DNA of 64,000 nucleotides from CAZMGB01 sp964565775 (GCA_964565775.1 CAZMGB010000018.1:13271-77270), one strand, 5' to 3'; numbered from the stretch's first letter, positions 8,402 to 17,724 are shown. The notes: a model not told the origin generated them from the sequence alone. Program-made: numbers and translations.

Positions 8402-10098
8402 CAGGCGCCTTCTTGGGGCATCGTCGGCGCCTCGTGCGCGAAGGCCATCATCCGCTCCACGGCCCTCTCGTACTTCTCTATCTGCTCGCGCCGCTGCCCC
8501 TGACGCCAGCCGAGCACTCGGCCCATCAGCCGCGCCGCCTCCGCCGCCGCCCCCAGACCATGGTCAGGGTCGAAGAGCATCAAGGTGGTGCGGCGGGCCA
8601 TGAAGTCCTCCAGCGTGACGGCCATCTCCTCCTCGGCGGCGTAGAGGGCCTCCGCCCTCAGCACCTCGCACCCCGACGCCAGCGGCTGGAGCAGGTTGCG
8701 GTCGCGCAGCGCGTAGCCCAGCACCCTTACGTGCTCCGTGCCGTAGGTCTCGATCAAGCGCCGAGCCGCGGCGGGCGAGAGGTTCCAGCCCTCCTCGAGA
8801 GCGGGGGCCGCACCCTCCAGGTAGCTCTCGAAGCCGGCCACTTCGCCGCCCACGAGCGGCTCTTCGGCCGTCCGGCAGGGCGCGGGGGACCAGCCGAGGC
8901 GGCTCCCCTCCCGCGCGATCACTCGGTCGACGAGGTCCTCGGCCATGGCTCGATAGGTCGTCAGCTTGCCGCCGGCAATGGTGACAAACCCCTCCGGCCC
9001 CATCTCGATCTCATAGTCGCGCGATACGGACGACGGAGCGCCCTCCTCCGACACCAGCGGTCGCACCCCGGCCCACGTCGAGACGACATCGGGCGGGGAC
9101 AGTTGCACGCCCTCGAAGCGTATACCTACGGCGTCCAGGAGGTACGCGACATCATCGGCGTCCGCCCGCGCATCGGCCGGATCGCCGCTATAGTCGGTGT
9201 CCGTCGTGCCGACGTAGGTGTAGTCGCCAAGCGGAACGACGAACATCATGCGCTCGTCCCGCCCTTCCATGACCACGGCACTCGACCCCGGAAGCTTGGA
9301 CCGGGGAAAGACTATATGGATGCCCTTCGTCGGCCGGAGCATGCGGGCCTGCCCGCTCATCGCCCGCACGCCGTCCACCCAGGGGCCGGCGGCGTTGACG
9401 ACGACATGCGCCCGCACCACGCCCCTTCTGTCATCGAGCCGGTCACGGTAGCGCACGGCCGTTACGCGGTCGCCGTCCCTCTCCAGCCCCTCCGCCTCGG
9501 CGTAGCTGACCGGAATCGCCCCCTGCCGGGCCGCTGAGCGCACCGTCGCCAGGGTCAGTCTCGCGTCGTTGACGAGGCAGTCGGAATAGCGAAAGGCGCC
9601 GCGCAGGCCCTCGCGCCGTAGGAGCGGTTCGGTCTGCGTCACCTCCTCCGACGAGAGCATCGCGTGCCGCTCAAGGAGCCGCGAGCCCGCGAGGCGGTCG
9701 TACGCCGTCAGCCCGAGCTTCAGACGCAGTCGGCTGTCCTGACCCCCTTCGTAGACGGGAAGGAGAAAGTGGAAAGGATGCACCAGGTGGCGCGCGATAT
9801 TGAGCAAGACCTCGCGCTCCCGCAGCGATTCCCGGACGAGGCGGATCTGCGCGTGGCGAAGGTAGCGCAGGCCGCCGTGGATCATGCGCGACGACTTGCT
9901 GCTCGTGCCGCTCGCGAAGTCACCCTTGTCGAGGAGGGCGACGGAGAGCCCGCGCATGGCGGCGTCTCTGGCGATGCCCGCGCCGGTGATGCCGCCCCCG
10001 ATGACCGCCAGATCGAACGTCTCCCGCTCCAGCCGCTCCAGATAGCCGGCGCGCGTCCAGGCCGAGAAGCCGCCTCTGCGCGCCACGGACCTAAACAT
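8401..10098 (-). CDS. glpD: FAD-dependent glycerol-3-phosphate dehydrogenase
   Basis: This enzyme oxidises sn-glycerol-3-phosphate to dihydroxyacetone phosphate and passes electrons to quinone at the membrane. The chain has 565 residues, the usual length. The FAD-binding motif GGGITGAGIARDAA lies near the N-terminus, followed by DFASGTSSKSSRMIHGGLRYL, characteristic of GlpD, and a C-terminal helical domain. The start at 10098 is preferred because AGGGAG precedes it; an in-frame ATG at 10116 lacks a site. It overlaps the stop of the upstream flavoprotein by 8 bp. Its product DHAP is the precursor of the substrate of alkyl-DHAP synthase, encoded just upstream. Confidence 0.93.
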   Translation of the reverse strand: MFRSVARRGGFSAWTRAGYLERLERETFDLAVIGGGITGAGIARDAAMRGLSVALLDKGDFASGTSSKSSRMIHGGLRYLRHAQIRLVRESLREREVLLNIARHLVHPFHFLLPVYEGGQDSRLRLKLGLTAYDRLAGSRLLERHAMLSSEEVTQTEPLLRREGLRGAFRYSDCLVNDARLTLATVRSAARQGAIPVSYAEAEGLERDGDRVTAVRYRDRLDDRRGVVRAHVVVNAAGPWVDGVRAMSGQARMLRPTKGIHIVFPRSKLPGSSAVVMEGRDERMMFVVPLGDYTYVGTTDTDYSGDPADARADADDVAYLLDAVGIRFEGVQLSPPDVVSTWAGVRPLVSEEGAPSSVSRDYEIEMGPEGFVTIAGGKLTTYRAMAEDLVDRVIAREGSRLGWSPAPCRTAEEPLVGGEVAGFESYLEGAAPALEEGWNLSPAAARRLIETYGTEHVRVLGYALRDRNLLQPLASGCEVLRAEALYAAEEEMAVTLEDFMARRTTLMLFDPDHGLGAAAEAARLMGRVLGWRQGQRREQIEKYERAVERMMAFAHEAPTMPQEGA

Positions 10099-11710
10099 GA
10101 CGTGACTCCCTGACATCCACGGTCAGCTTTCCGGGGTTCATGATGCCCTGAGGGTCGAAGGCGTCCTTCAGGGCTACCAGCGCCCGGATGCCGCCGGGCC
10201 CCAGGTAGGCGGCCATCCAGGGACGGTGATCGCTGCCGATGCCGTGGTGATGACTGAGGGCGCAGCCGGCGTCGACGATGACCTGGGTAGCGGCTGCCTT
10301 CAGCCGCTCCCACTGCTCCAGCTCGCGGCCCTCCTTCTGGCGGGCCAGGAACGTGTAATAGATGGAGCCGCCGTCGCTGTAGGAGTGGGATAGGTGCGCC
10401 ATCACCCAGCCCCGGCCCTCGAGTGCCTCCAGCATCGCGGCGCGGATCTCCTTGTGGACGCCGAGATAGCGGTCCCAGGTCATAGCCGTCTCCAGCGTGT
10501 CGACCATGATGGCGTGGTCGAGGAGCACGTCCCGCAGATAGGGCAGCTCGAAGCGCGCCCGCTGCCAGGCATCGCCCGGCCCGGGCCCCAGTGAGCGTCC
10601 GTCGTGGCGGGCAAGGATCGGCTCCGCCCGCGCCCACCCATAGCGCACGTGCTCTTCTTCACCCTCGAAGCCGCCGATAAGGACGGCGGCCTGGATGCCC
10701 GCCGACGCGCCCTGCATGACGATATTGGCCTCCGTCTCCCACTCGTCGGACAGACGCAGCACCGCCGGTCGCAGCTCCGCCTGGATGATCTCGCGAGCGG
10801 CCGCGATGCCCGCCTCGAAGGACGGAAACAGATATCCCCGGAGGTCAGTGAGCGCCGGCGCCTTCGCGAGGCGCACCGTCGCCTGCGTGATGATGCCCAG
10901 CGCGCCCTCGGAGCCAGCGATGAGCTGCGTCAGGTCGGGCCCGGCGGCAGCGGCCGGCACGGCCGGCGTCGCGATCGAGCCGCCCGGGTAGACCATCCGC
11001 ACCCTCTCCACCGTCTCCTCGATCTTGCCGTAGAGCGTCGACTTCTGGCCCGCCGACCGGGTGGCTATCCAGCCCCCCAGGGAGGAGAACTCGAACGACT
11101 GCGGGAAGTGACCCAGCGTGAAGCCCTTCGCGTTGAGCTTGGCCTCCAGGGCGGGGCCCAGGATGCCCGGCTCGAGCGTCGCCGTCGCCGACTCCGGGTC
11201 CAGGCGAAGGACGCGATCGAGCCGCCTCAGATCGATAGTGACGGTCGGCGTCGATCCGGCCGGCTCGACGCCGCCCACAACGGACGTGCCGCCACCGAAG
11301 GGGATGACCGCTACCCCCCACCGCGCGGCTCTGTCGAGAATCGCCGCCACCTGCTCCTCCGACTCCGGGTAGAGCACGGCATCGGTGGGCGATGGAATCT
11401 CGCCCCGGCGGATGCGGACGACGTCACGATAGCCCTTCCCCAGACTGTGGACGGCGCGGTCCGCGGTCTCGGTCGAAAGGCCGTCCTTGCCGACGATGCG
11501 ACGAAGGGCCGTGAGAGCGCCCCGCTCCAGGCGGGACGCCGGCAACGCGATCTCGTCCGGGGAGGCGAGGCGTCGGCTTTCGCCCGTGCCCCCTAACTGC
11601 TCCCCGAGAAAGGCCCAGAAACGCTCCGGGTTCGGCAGAGAGAAGGTATGCCCCTCCTCTCCCCAACCCCACCACTTTGGTCGCCTTGCGCGTCTCGCTC
11701 TGCTCGCCAT
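10091..11710 (-). CDS. FAD-binding oxidase, alkyl-DHAP synthase-like
   Basis: This 539-residue flavoprotein is of the vanillyl-alcohol-oxidase/PCMH family and resembles alkylglycerone-phosphate synthase. It begins with PKWWGWGEE, typical of this group. The FAD-binding loop PFGGGTSVVGGVEP lies around residues 125-140 and a CALSHHHGIGSDH motif stands near the C-terminus, as in AGPS. AGPS exchanges the acyl chain of acyl-DHAP for a fatty alcohol to make ether lipids; whether this protein does so or is an oxidase is not settled by sequence. The start at 11710 has AAAGGAAGAG upstream. It overlaps glpD and heads the operon. Confidence 0.85.
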   Translation of the reverse strand: MASRARRARRPKWWGWGEEGHTFSLPNPERFWAFLGEQLGGTGESRRLASPDEIALPASRLERGALTALRRIVGKDGLSTETADRAVHSLGKGYRDVVRIRRGEIPSPTDAVLYPESEEQVAAILDRAARWGVAVIPFGGGTSVVGGVEPAGSTPTVTIDLRRLDRVLRLDPESATATLEPGILGPALEAKLNAKGFTLGHFPQSFEFSSLGGWIATRSAGQKSTLYGKIEETVERVRMVYPGGSIATPAVPAAAAGPDLTQLIAGSEGALGIITQATVRLAKAPALTDLRGYLFPSFEAGIAAAREIIQAELRPAVLRLSDEWETEANIVMQGASAGIQAAVLIGGFEGEEEHVRYGWARAEPILARHDGRSLGPGPGDAWQRARFELPYLRDVLLDHAIMVDTLETAMTWDRYLGVHKEIRAAMLEALEGRGWVMAHLSHSYSDGGSIYYTFLARQKEGRELEQWERLKAAATQVIVDAGCALSHHHGIGSDHRPWMAAYLGPGGIRALVALKDAFDPQGIMNPGKLTVDVRESRHV

Positions 11711-11801
11711 CTCTTCCTTTCGCAGGGAGAGCGGCCAGCCCGCGCCGGGCCCGCCGCCCCTCCCCATTCCGCTCGGATTGTATCAGGTTCGAGCGCTAGC
11801 C

Positions 11802-13502
11802 TCAGTCCTCCGCCCCCGCCGTCGCGAACTCCACGAGGCCGGGCGGAATCACGTTCGCGTCCCGGTCGATGACCACATGGATCACGGCCGGCAGGCCGGA
11901 GCTTTGCGCCGCCTCCAGGGCGGGGCGGACCTGCTTCGGCTCCTCCACGTAGGCACCGAAGCAGCCGAACCCTTCCGCCACCTTGTCGTAGCGGGGCCTG
12001 GAGTGGTCCAGGCCCACCAGGTTCTCAAGCCCCAGCATGGCGAGCTGGCCCGCCGTCTCCATCCCCCAGCGGTAGTCGCAGGCCACGACGCAGATGATCG
12101 GGAGCTTCTCGCGAAAGGCCGTCTCTAGCTCCGCTATGTTGAACCCGAACGCCGAGTCCCCCGTGACAAGGATAACCGTCCGCTCGGGGTGGGCCAGCTT
12201 CGCGGCGAGGGCGTAGGGGACGCCGGCCCCCAGATGACCGAACTTGGAAGTCCAGAGGAAGTGACGCGGCTCATAGACCCGGCAGTACTGGAAGGAGTAC
12301 AGCGACGTGTTGCCGCCGTCCATGACCAGCGTGCCTTCGCGGGGGAAGAAGTCCGCTACCTCCGACACCAGCTTTGCTGGGTGCACAGGGGTGGCGTCGG
12401 TGGCCAGGGCCATCAGTCCTTCCTTCCACTCCCGGTCCAGCCGCTGGAACTCCTGAAGCCTCTCGGAAGAGGGGCGGGGGCCACCGATCGATTCGATCTC
12501 GTCCAGGAGAAGGGCCAGGCTGGCCCGAGCGTCGCCCACCATGCCAAGATCGACGGGACGATTGCGACCGATCATCTCGGGGCAGGCGTCTATCTGGATT
12601 ATCTTCTGCTTGCCCGGAGGCGCCCAGTTCGGCGGCCGGCCGTAGTTCTCCAGTTGCCCGAGCTGCGTGCCCACGAGCACGACGAGGTCCGCCTGCTGGC
12701 GCAGCGCCACTCCTCCCGCAGAGAGCGGAATGAAGCAGAGGGGATGGTCCTCCGGGAAGAGTCCGCGGGCGCTGGGTGCCAGGAGGACGGGACACTCCAG
12801 GCGCTCGGCCAGTTGTCTCACTTCGGCCCAGGCGCCGGAATGGCGGACGCCCGCTCCGACGTAGAGGGCAGGCAGGGCCGCCTCCGCCAGCATCACCGCC
12901 GCATCCTTGATCAGCGTGCGGTCCGGCGCGAGACCCTGCGTCGTCCGGTAGCGCTCCCTGGGCTCGACTGGGGCGCTCTCCTCCTCGATCTCGGCCTGGA
13001 ACACGTCTTCGGGCACATCCAGATGCACGGGCCCCGGCTTGCCGCTGGTGGCGGTGCGAAAGGCCCTCCTCACGAGCTCCGGGATGCGCTTTGGGCTGGC
13101 GACGAGGGCGTTCCACTTCGTGACGGGCTTGAACAGCTCCACCTGGTCGGCGTACTGGAAGACACCGCCCCGGTCGGGGTAGATCGCGTGGCTGGGGCAG
13201 TTGGCGCTCACGGCAATAACGGGGCTGCCCTCCGAATATGCCGTGACGATCCCCGAGAGAAGGTTCGCCGTTCCGGGGCCGGCTCCGGCCATGCACACCG
13301 CGGGCTCGCCCGTGACGCGCGTCCAGCCGTCGGCCATGTGGGCAGCGGCGGCCTCGTGACGGGGTGGCAGAAGGCGGACGCCGTAGTCCTTCAGTTTCGC
13401 CAGCACCGGGTTGTAGCCGACGTCAGGGACGGCGAATATGACGCGGATCTTCTCCTGGGCGAGGCATTTCAGGAAGAGCTCACCGCCTGTGATGGTGGAC
13501 AC
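11802..13502 (-). CDS. Thiamine diphosphate-dependent enzyme (acetolactate synthase/decarboxylase superfamily)
   Basis: The protein has 566 residues and all three domains of the ThDP superfamily. The N-terminal PYR domain carries the activating glutamate in PPRHEAAAAHMADG; a central domain follows; the C-terminal PP domain carries GDSAFGFNIAELETA, matching the GDG...N cofactor motif with GDS in place of GDG and no canonical NN pair. A GTG start follows AAAGGGGGG. It is annotated in relatives as large-subunit acetolactate synthase-like, but no small regulatory subunit is nearby, so true AHAS activity is doubtful. Benzoylformate- or oxalyl-CoA-decarboxylase-like chemistry is possible. It lies upstream of the flavoprotein operon on the same strand with a 91-base gap. 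Confidence 0.85.
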   Translation of the reverse strand: MSTITGGELFLKCLAQEKIRVIFAVPDVGYNPVLAKLKDYGVRLLPPRHEAAAAHMADGWTRVTGEPAVCMAGAGPGTANLLSGIVTAYSEGSPVIAVSANCPSHAIYPDRGGVFQYADQVELFKPVTKWNALVASPKRIPELVRRAFRTATSGKPGPVHLDVPEDVFQAEIEEESAPVEPRERYRTTQGLAPDRTLIKDAAVMLAEAALPALYVGAGVRHSGAWAEVRQLAERLECPVLLAPSARGLFPEDHPLCFIPLSAGGVALRQQADLVVLVGTQLGQLENYGRPPNWAPPGKQKIIQIDACPEMIGRNRPVDLGMVGDARASLALLLDEIESIGGPRPSSERLQEFQRLDREWKEGLMALATDATPVHPAKLVSEVADFFPREGTLVMDGGNTSLYSFQYCRVYEPRHFLWTSKFGHLGAGVPYALAAKLAHPERTVILVTGDSAFGFNIAELETAFREKLPIICVVACDYRWGMETAGQLAMLGLENLVGLDHSRPRYDKVAEGFGCFGAYVEEPKQVRPALEAAQSSGLPAVIHVVIDRDANVIPPGLVEFATAGAED

Positions 13503-13688
13503 GGTGTCCCCCCTTTCTCTGGCCGCAGCATCTGGGGCTCCGCTTCGGGGCGACCCTCAGCGCTGGGCCGAATCGGTCGCTGACATGCGGGCATGGGAAG
13601 TCGGCGCTGTGTGTCGACAAGGTGCGGAGCAATTGTACCATTCTCGGCAGACCGTCGCCGCCCCGAAGCCGCGACCGCCGGTCGCCCC

Positions 13689-15170
13689 TCAGCCGTAGCG
13701 GCTGCGGAAGTACTGCCAGACCAGGCTCGAGACCGTCTGGCCGAGGGGAATGTCGGCGTACTTGGTCGGCACGTCCTCGGTGAAGAAGGACACGGCGTAC
13801 GCATACTGCCTGCCGCCGCTCTCGAAGATGACGACGCCGGCGTCATTGTCGATCCATCCGCCGGGGCTGGGGTAGAAGCCGTTTTTGTGGGCGACCGTCG
13901 CGCTGCCGACGCCGGCCGGAATGAGGTATTGCAGGCCGGGCTTCACCTCCGTGAGCTTCCCTATCAGATAGTCCCGCCACGCCGGACTGACGACGCCACC
14001 GCCGTAGAAGTTCGCCAACGCGCGGTTCATCTCGTTCGCCGTCAGGATGTTGACGCCGCCGCCCAACGAAAACTCGTCCGGGAAGGCGGGGGCGTGGTCG
14101 TAGAGCGACGTCTCCAGGCCAAGGGAGTCCATCAGCTCGTTCACCTTTTCGACGCCGGCCTGGATGTCGCCTCCACCCGTCTTCACGAGAAGGGTGTGGC
14201 CGGTGACCGCGTTGCTGCTCCAGGTCGTGCTCGATATCAGTCCGCCGACGTCAGCCTCGTCGTAGAGACCCGCCTCGACGTCCATCACCACCGACAGCAG
14301 TACGAAGAAGTTCATCGTGCAGCCGGGCAGCCTCAGGTCGTCCCCTTTCACGTCGATGGACTCGCCGGTCTGAAGGTCCGTAACAGCCACCGCAGCGTTC
14401 AACCCCGACGCCTCGATCTGCGCCCTTAGCTGTTCCCTGAGAAGCAGCAGCCCTTCGCTGGTATGGCCTGAGGCGGCCCCACAGGCGGGCGTGAAGAACA
14501 CGCGCGTCGGGCTGGCGCGCCACCGGTCGCCGATGAGGGTGTTGACGCGCCAGTGGTAGCGGGCCCCCGCCGACAGTCCCTCCCACTTGAAGGTCGAAAC
14601 CCCTTTCGCCAGCGGACCGACGCCGCCGAAGCTGCCGGGGGCAAAGGAGCCGCCCTGCGCGGAGATGTCCAGCCACTGAGTCGCACCAGGGACGAGGCTG
14701 GGAACCCAGGAGAAGGAGACATCCACCCCGCCCTGGTCAGCCCTGCACTCCTGCGTGACCTTCGGGAGGCTGGCTGACGGCGAACAGTCTCCTGTGACGA
14801 AGGCGCGGGTGGCGCTCACACGCCACCCGTCCGGGTAGAGGACGTACAATCGCAGGTAGTGTGGCTGCCCCGCCAGGAGGCCGGTCCAGGTAAACGAAGA
14901 GCTGCTGGGGGTCAGCGGCCCCACCCTGGCATACGTTCCCTCGGCGAAGCCGTTGTCGTAGAGGCTCATGTCGAGCCAGATGCTCCGGGCGCCCTCCCCC
15001 GGCAGCTCCCAGCCGAATGTCGCCTCCACCCGCCCCTGCGAGGCGGCGCTACAGGTCTGCTCGACGACGGCGATCTTCGGCGCTTCCTGCGCGGTGCCGG
15101 GCGATGGGGCAGCGACCCGGGCGAGCGCGGCCAATCCTGCGAAGACGACGACCGCAACGATCCGTCGCAT
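13689..15170 (-). CDS. Secreted class A beta-lactamase-fold protein with altered SxxK motif
   Basis: The protein has 493 residues. A signal peptide (about 1-27) is followed by two repeated beta-sandwich modules (about 35-125 and 135-225), each ending in a WRxSxTRxF-like strand, and then by a class A beta-lactamase-like serine-hydrolase domain (about 235-493). The SxN motif is present (SSNAVTGH) and KTG appears as KNG. The nucleophile motif after LPG reads CTMN where SxxK is expected, so both Ser and Lys are absent. The fold is clear, but beta-lactam or peptide hydrolysis by the standard mechanism is not expected. A binding role or Cys-based chemistry is speculative. No strong ribosome site precedes the start. 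Confidence 0.75.
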   Translation of the reverse strand: MRRIVAVVVFAGLAALARVAAPSPGTAQEAPKIAVVEQTCSAASQGRVEATFGWELPGEGARSIWLDMSLYDNGFAEGTYARVGPLTPSSSSFTWTGLLAGQPHYLRLYVLYPDGWRVSATRAFVTGDCSPSASLPKVTQECRADQGGVDVSFSWVPSLVPGATQWLDISAQGGSFAPGSFGGVGPLAKGVSTFKWEGLSAGARYHWRVNTLIGDRWRASPTRVFFTPACGAASGHTSEGLLLLREQLRAQIEASGLNAAVAVTDLQTGESIDVKGDDLRLPGCTMNFFVLLSVVMDVEAGLYDEADVGGLISSTTWSSNAVTGHTLLVKTGGGDIQAGVEKVNELMDSLGLETSLYDHAPAFPDEFSLGGGVNILTANEMNRALANFYGGGVVSPAWRDYLIGKLTEVKPGLQYLIPAGVGSATVAHKNGFYPSPGGWIDNDAGVVIFESGGRQYAYAVSFFTEDVPTKYADIPLGQTVSSLVWQYFRSRYG

Positions 15171-15180
15171 CGTCTCTCTT

Positions 15181-15465
15181 CTACGCCTCCTTCGAGCGAG
15201 AGGCGATAACGGGCCGCCCCGACCAGTTCCAGGCCAGGTCCGTGCGGCTCATGCCGGGGAGCATGCCGTGCAGCGCTGTCGGGTGGATGAAGAGCCCTTC
15301 GCGGTCGCGGCTCTCGCCGCCGCCGGTCCAGCGGGCGCCGCGTGTCTCCAGCCGCTCGCTGGCGTCCTCATCCACCTTCGCGGCGCCAAGGAGGTCGCGA
15401 GGCGTCTCCTCCGCCGCCGCACGCTCGCGGACGGCCATCTGGATCCCGTCGAGGCGCTTGAGCAT
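15181..15465 (-). CDS. Small VOC/glyoxalase-fold-like protein
   Basis: The protein has 94 residues. LDGIQMAV near the start and GLFIHPTALHGMLPGM near the end match the strand pattern and HP...G motif of vicinal-oxygen-chelate proteins such as methylmalonyl-CoA epimerase. The length is shorter than a usual two-module VOC domain (about 120-140), so it may be reduced or decayed. The start at 15465 is supported by GGAAGGTGG upstream. It ends 10 bases before the beta-lactamase-fold gene on the same strand. Metal-binding residues cannot be assigned with confidence. Confidence 0.55.
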   Translation of the reverse strand: MLKRLDGIQMAVRERAAAEETPRDLLGAAKVDEDASERLETRGARWTGGGESRDREGLFIHPTALHGMLPGMSRTDLAWNWSGRPVIASRSKEA

Positions 15466-15604
15466 CTGTCCACCTTCCAGCAGCCGCCGCTCAGGGGCCA
15501 GCCAACTTCCACCGAGTATACTATCGCCGTGAGGGGCGAGCAATTCTCCAGCGGGCGGAGAGCGCCCCCGCGTTGACAGTCACAGAGATCAACACCTGTC
15601 GATA

Positions 15605-16018
15605 ATGATCGCTTTGTGGGTCGCCATCGCCGCCGGTCTTGCGGTCCTCTGTATCGCCGTCGGAATCGCTGCCTGGCTGATCTGGCGTCGCAGCGATGAG
15701 GAGGCGCGCAGCCTGGTCGGGCGCGTCATGCGCCTGCCTCTCCGCGACAAGGCCCGCCTGGCATATCGGCTGGCTCGCGACGCTCGCATCCCGTTGCCCG
15801 TGCGCGCGATCCCGCCCGCCCTGATCCTATATCTCTCGATGCCCCTGGACCTGATACCCGACTTCATTCCTGTCCTCGGCCACGTGGACGACCTCGTCAT
15901 CGTACTGATCGGCATCGGCCTACTTCTGCGATTCGCGCCACGCTACGTAATGGAGGATCAGATCGCCCGGCTCGAAACCTGTCGCGGTAAGAGATCGGAG
16001 GGGGATGCAGCGAGATAA
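15605..16018 (+). CDS. DUF1232 (YkvA-like) membrane protein
   Basis: This 137-residue protein has an N-terminal membrane segment (about 5-27) and a DUF1232 domain. The characteristic sequence SMPLDLIPDFIPVLGHVDDLV at about residues 78-98 forms a second hydrophobic hairpin. The biochemical function of the family is not established. There is no obvious ribosome site before the ATG. It reads divergently from the VOC-like gene. Confidence 0.8.
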   Translation: MIALWVAIAAGLAVLCIAVGIAAWLIWRRSDEEARSLVGRVMRLPLRDKARLAYRLARDARIPLPVRAIPPALILYLSMPLDLIPDFIPVLGHVDDLVIVLIGIGLLLRFAPRYVMEDQIARLETCRGKRSEGDAAR

Positions 16019-16143
16019 TGCGCTATTGTTGTTGACACGCTGGCCCTGATAAGCTGAGCTACGACGTGCAGCAACGTTCCTTGTCTTAGCGCCAGAGCCC
16101 GGCGCGCCAATGGTAGAGAGCGCGAAGCCAGGGGGGAAGCAAG

Positions 16144-16599
16144 ATGCCCATCGTCGTAGGATCTGACCACGCCGGCTTCGCCATGAAGCAGACGGTGCTC
16201 GAGCATCTGACGGCGGCCGGCGAGCAGGTCATAGACGTTGGCACGTTCAGCGCGGACCCCGTCGATTACCCCGACTACGCCCGCGCCGTCGCCGAAGCCG
16301 TGCTGCGGGGCGACGCCGAGCGGGGCATTCTCATATGCGGTAGCGGAGTCGGCGCGTCAGTGGCGGCAAACAAGCTCCCGGGCGTTCGCGCCGGCCTCTG
16401 CCACGACACCTACTCGGCGCGACAGGGGGTCGAGCACGACGACATGAACGTGCTCTGCCTGGGGGCTCGGGTGATCGGGCCGGAGCTGGCGCTGGAGCTG
16501 GTGCGCGCCTTTCTCGGCGCCTCCTTCTCCGGTGAGGAGCGCCACCGCCGCCGCCTGGCCAAGATACGCCAGATCGAAGAGCGAGCGGCGGAGCGCTAG
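16144..16599 (+). CDS. rpiB: Ribose-5-phosphate isomerase B
   Basis: This enzyme interconverts ribose-5-phosphate and ribulose-5-phosphate in the pentose phosphate pathway, in the cytoplasm. The 151-residue length is typical. It begins with GSDHAGFAMK, and the catalytic cysteine stands in ILICGSGVGASVAANK near residue 66. CHDTYSA and the HDDMNVLCLGARVIG motif follow. GGGGGGAAGCAAG precedes the ATG. It stands alone between the DUF1232 gene and the convergent DUF362 gene. Confidence 0.95.
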   Translation: MPIVVGSDHAGFAMKQTVLEHLTAAGEQVIDVGTFSADPVDYPDYARAVAEAVLRGDAERGILICGSGVGASVAANKLPGVRAGLCHDTYSARQGVEHDDMNVLCLGARVIGPELALELVRAFLGASFSGEERHRRRLAKIRQIEERAAER

Positions 16600-16638
16600 A
16601 CGGAGACCTGCTCCTCCGAGCCAGACCGCAGAGCGCAG

Positions 16639-17724
16639 CTATCCCTGGTCGAGGACGGCTCGGATCGTCGCCGCGTACGCCTCGCTCTCGGCGTCATCGG
16701 TGACGATCTCGATCTCCGAAGGCGAAGAGACGCCCAGTTCAAGCTCGGCCGCCCGCTTTATCTGCTCCTGCCCGAAGATCGGCCCCATGCTCACCGCCGG
16801 CGTCGTTCCCAGGTGGCGGAGGATCGCCACCCCGACGGCGTCGAGGGCCACGCGGTCCGTCCCCGCCAGTATCACCCCCGCCTCGACCTCCGTCCCCTGA
16901 TCCGGCCCGCCGTCCACGAACGCCTGGACGCCGTCCATGACCACCAGGGAAGGCGTGTAGACCGTGTTGATCTCGGCAATCATCGACCGGAGGGAGGGTG
17001 ACGTGTGCATCTCGGTCATGTAGTTGTAGCCGCCGCCGGGCAGCTCGAAAGCCACCAGCCCTACGGCATTCTTGATGGAGAGCGTGAAGTCCGCGTACTC
17101 GTGCGTCTTCAGGTTGCACGTCTGCACCACCGCATCCGAATCGAGCAGCAGGCGCGCCACCGATATGCCGTCCTTCCAGTGGCTCTCGGGCGGGTGGAAC
17201 TTCGTCCAGCCCTCCGCGCCCATCTCGTTGAGGTACAGCATGTCGAGGCCCAGCTCCTGCGCCACCGCCGGCGCCCCTGCCCCTTCGGCGATCTTTCGCG
17301 TGTCCGCGCCGACTCCAGATCGCCCCGCTACGGTGATATGGGAGGCGCCCCGGTCGAGGACGCCGGCGGCCACCGCTCGCAGTGTGTCGGGATGGGTGAC
17401 GCAGGGCGTCGGGAAGGGGGCGTTGAAGTTGGGTTTGAGATAGACGCTGCTGCCCCGCAAGCCTTCCGGCGAGACCAGGTCGATGGCGCGCCGCACGCCC
17501 TCTGTTCGGTCAGTGGTGCGGATGAGGACGACCTTCGATGTGGCCGCGGGCGGCGGCGTGGGGCTGGGTGCCGGCACCGTCGGCGTGACGGGAACCGGGG
17601 TCGGCACCGGTTCACTCCCTTCGCCGCTTTCACACGCTGCGAGAGCGGGCACGACCAGCGAGCCTGCACCCAGCGCACAGGTGCGGAGGAAGGCGCGTCG
17701 ACTGAGCGGGCAGCTTGCTTTCAC
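16639..17724 (-). CDS. DUF362 domain Tat-exported lipoprotein
   Basis: The protein has 361 residues. It starts with a twin-arginine signal (SRRAFLRTCALGAGS) that ends in a lipobox-like LAAC at about residue 26, followed by a Pro/Thr linker (about 30-55). The rest is a DUF362 domain with GLRGSSVYLKPNFN, NLKTHEYADFTLSIKN and ILAGTDRVALDAVG. DUF362 proteins often occur with ferredoxin domains, which are absent here; their reaction is unknown. The GTG start at 17724 follows AAGGAGG, which fixes the N-terminus. Export in folded form suggests a bound cofactor. Confidence 0.85.
   Translation of the reverse strand: MKASCPLSRRAFLRTCALGAGSLVVPALAACESGEGSEPVPTPVPVTPTVPAPSPTPPPAATSKVVLIRTTDRTEGVRRAIDLVSPEGLRGSSVYLKPNFNAPFPTPCVTHPDTLRAVAAGVLDRGASHITVAGRSGVGADTRKIAEGAGAPAVAQELGLDMLYLNEMGAEGWTKFHPPESHWKDGISVARLLLDSDAVVQTCNLKTHEYADFTLSIKNAVGLVAFELPGGGYNYMTEMHTSPSLRSMIAEINTVYTPSLVVMDGVQAFVDGGPDQGTEVEAGVILAGTDRVALDAVGVAILRHLGTTPAVSMGPIFGQEQIKRAAELELGVSSPSEIEIVTDDAESEAYAATIRAVLDQG

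Noticed and set aside
8413..9537. A 374-codon open frame antisense to glpD
   Set aside because: Arg/His/Gly-rich shadow of glpD with no start signal.
15573..15606. TTGACA and GATAAT before the DUF1232 gene as a promoter
   Set aside because: The spacing is 22 bases and the -10 overlaps the start codon.
16032..16055. TTGACA before rpiB as a promoter
   Set aside because: No -10 hexamer at 16-18 bases; only TAAGCT at 12 bases.
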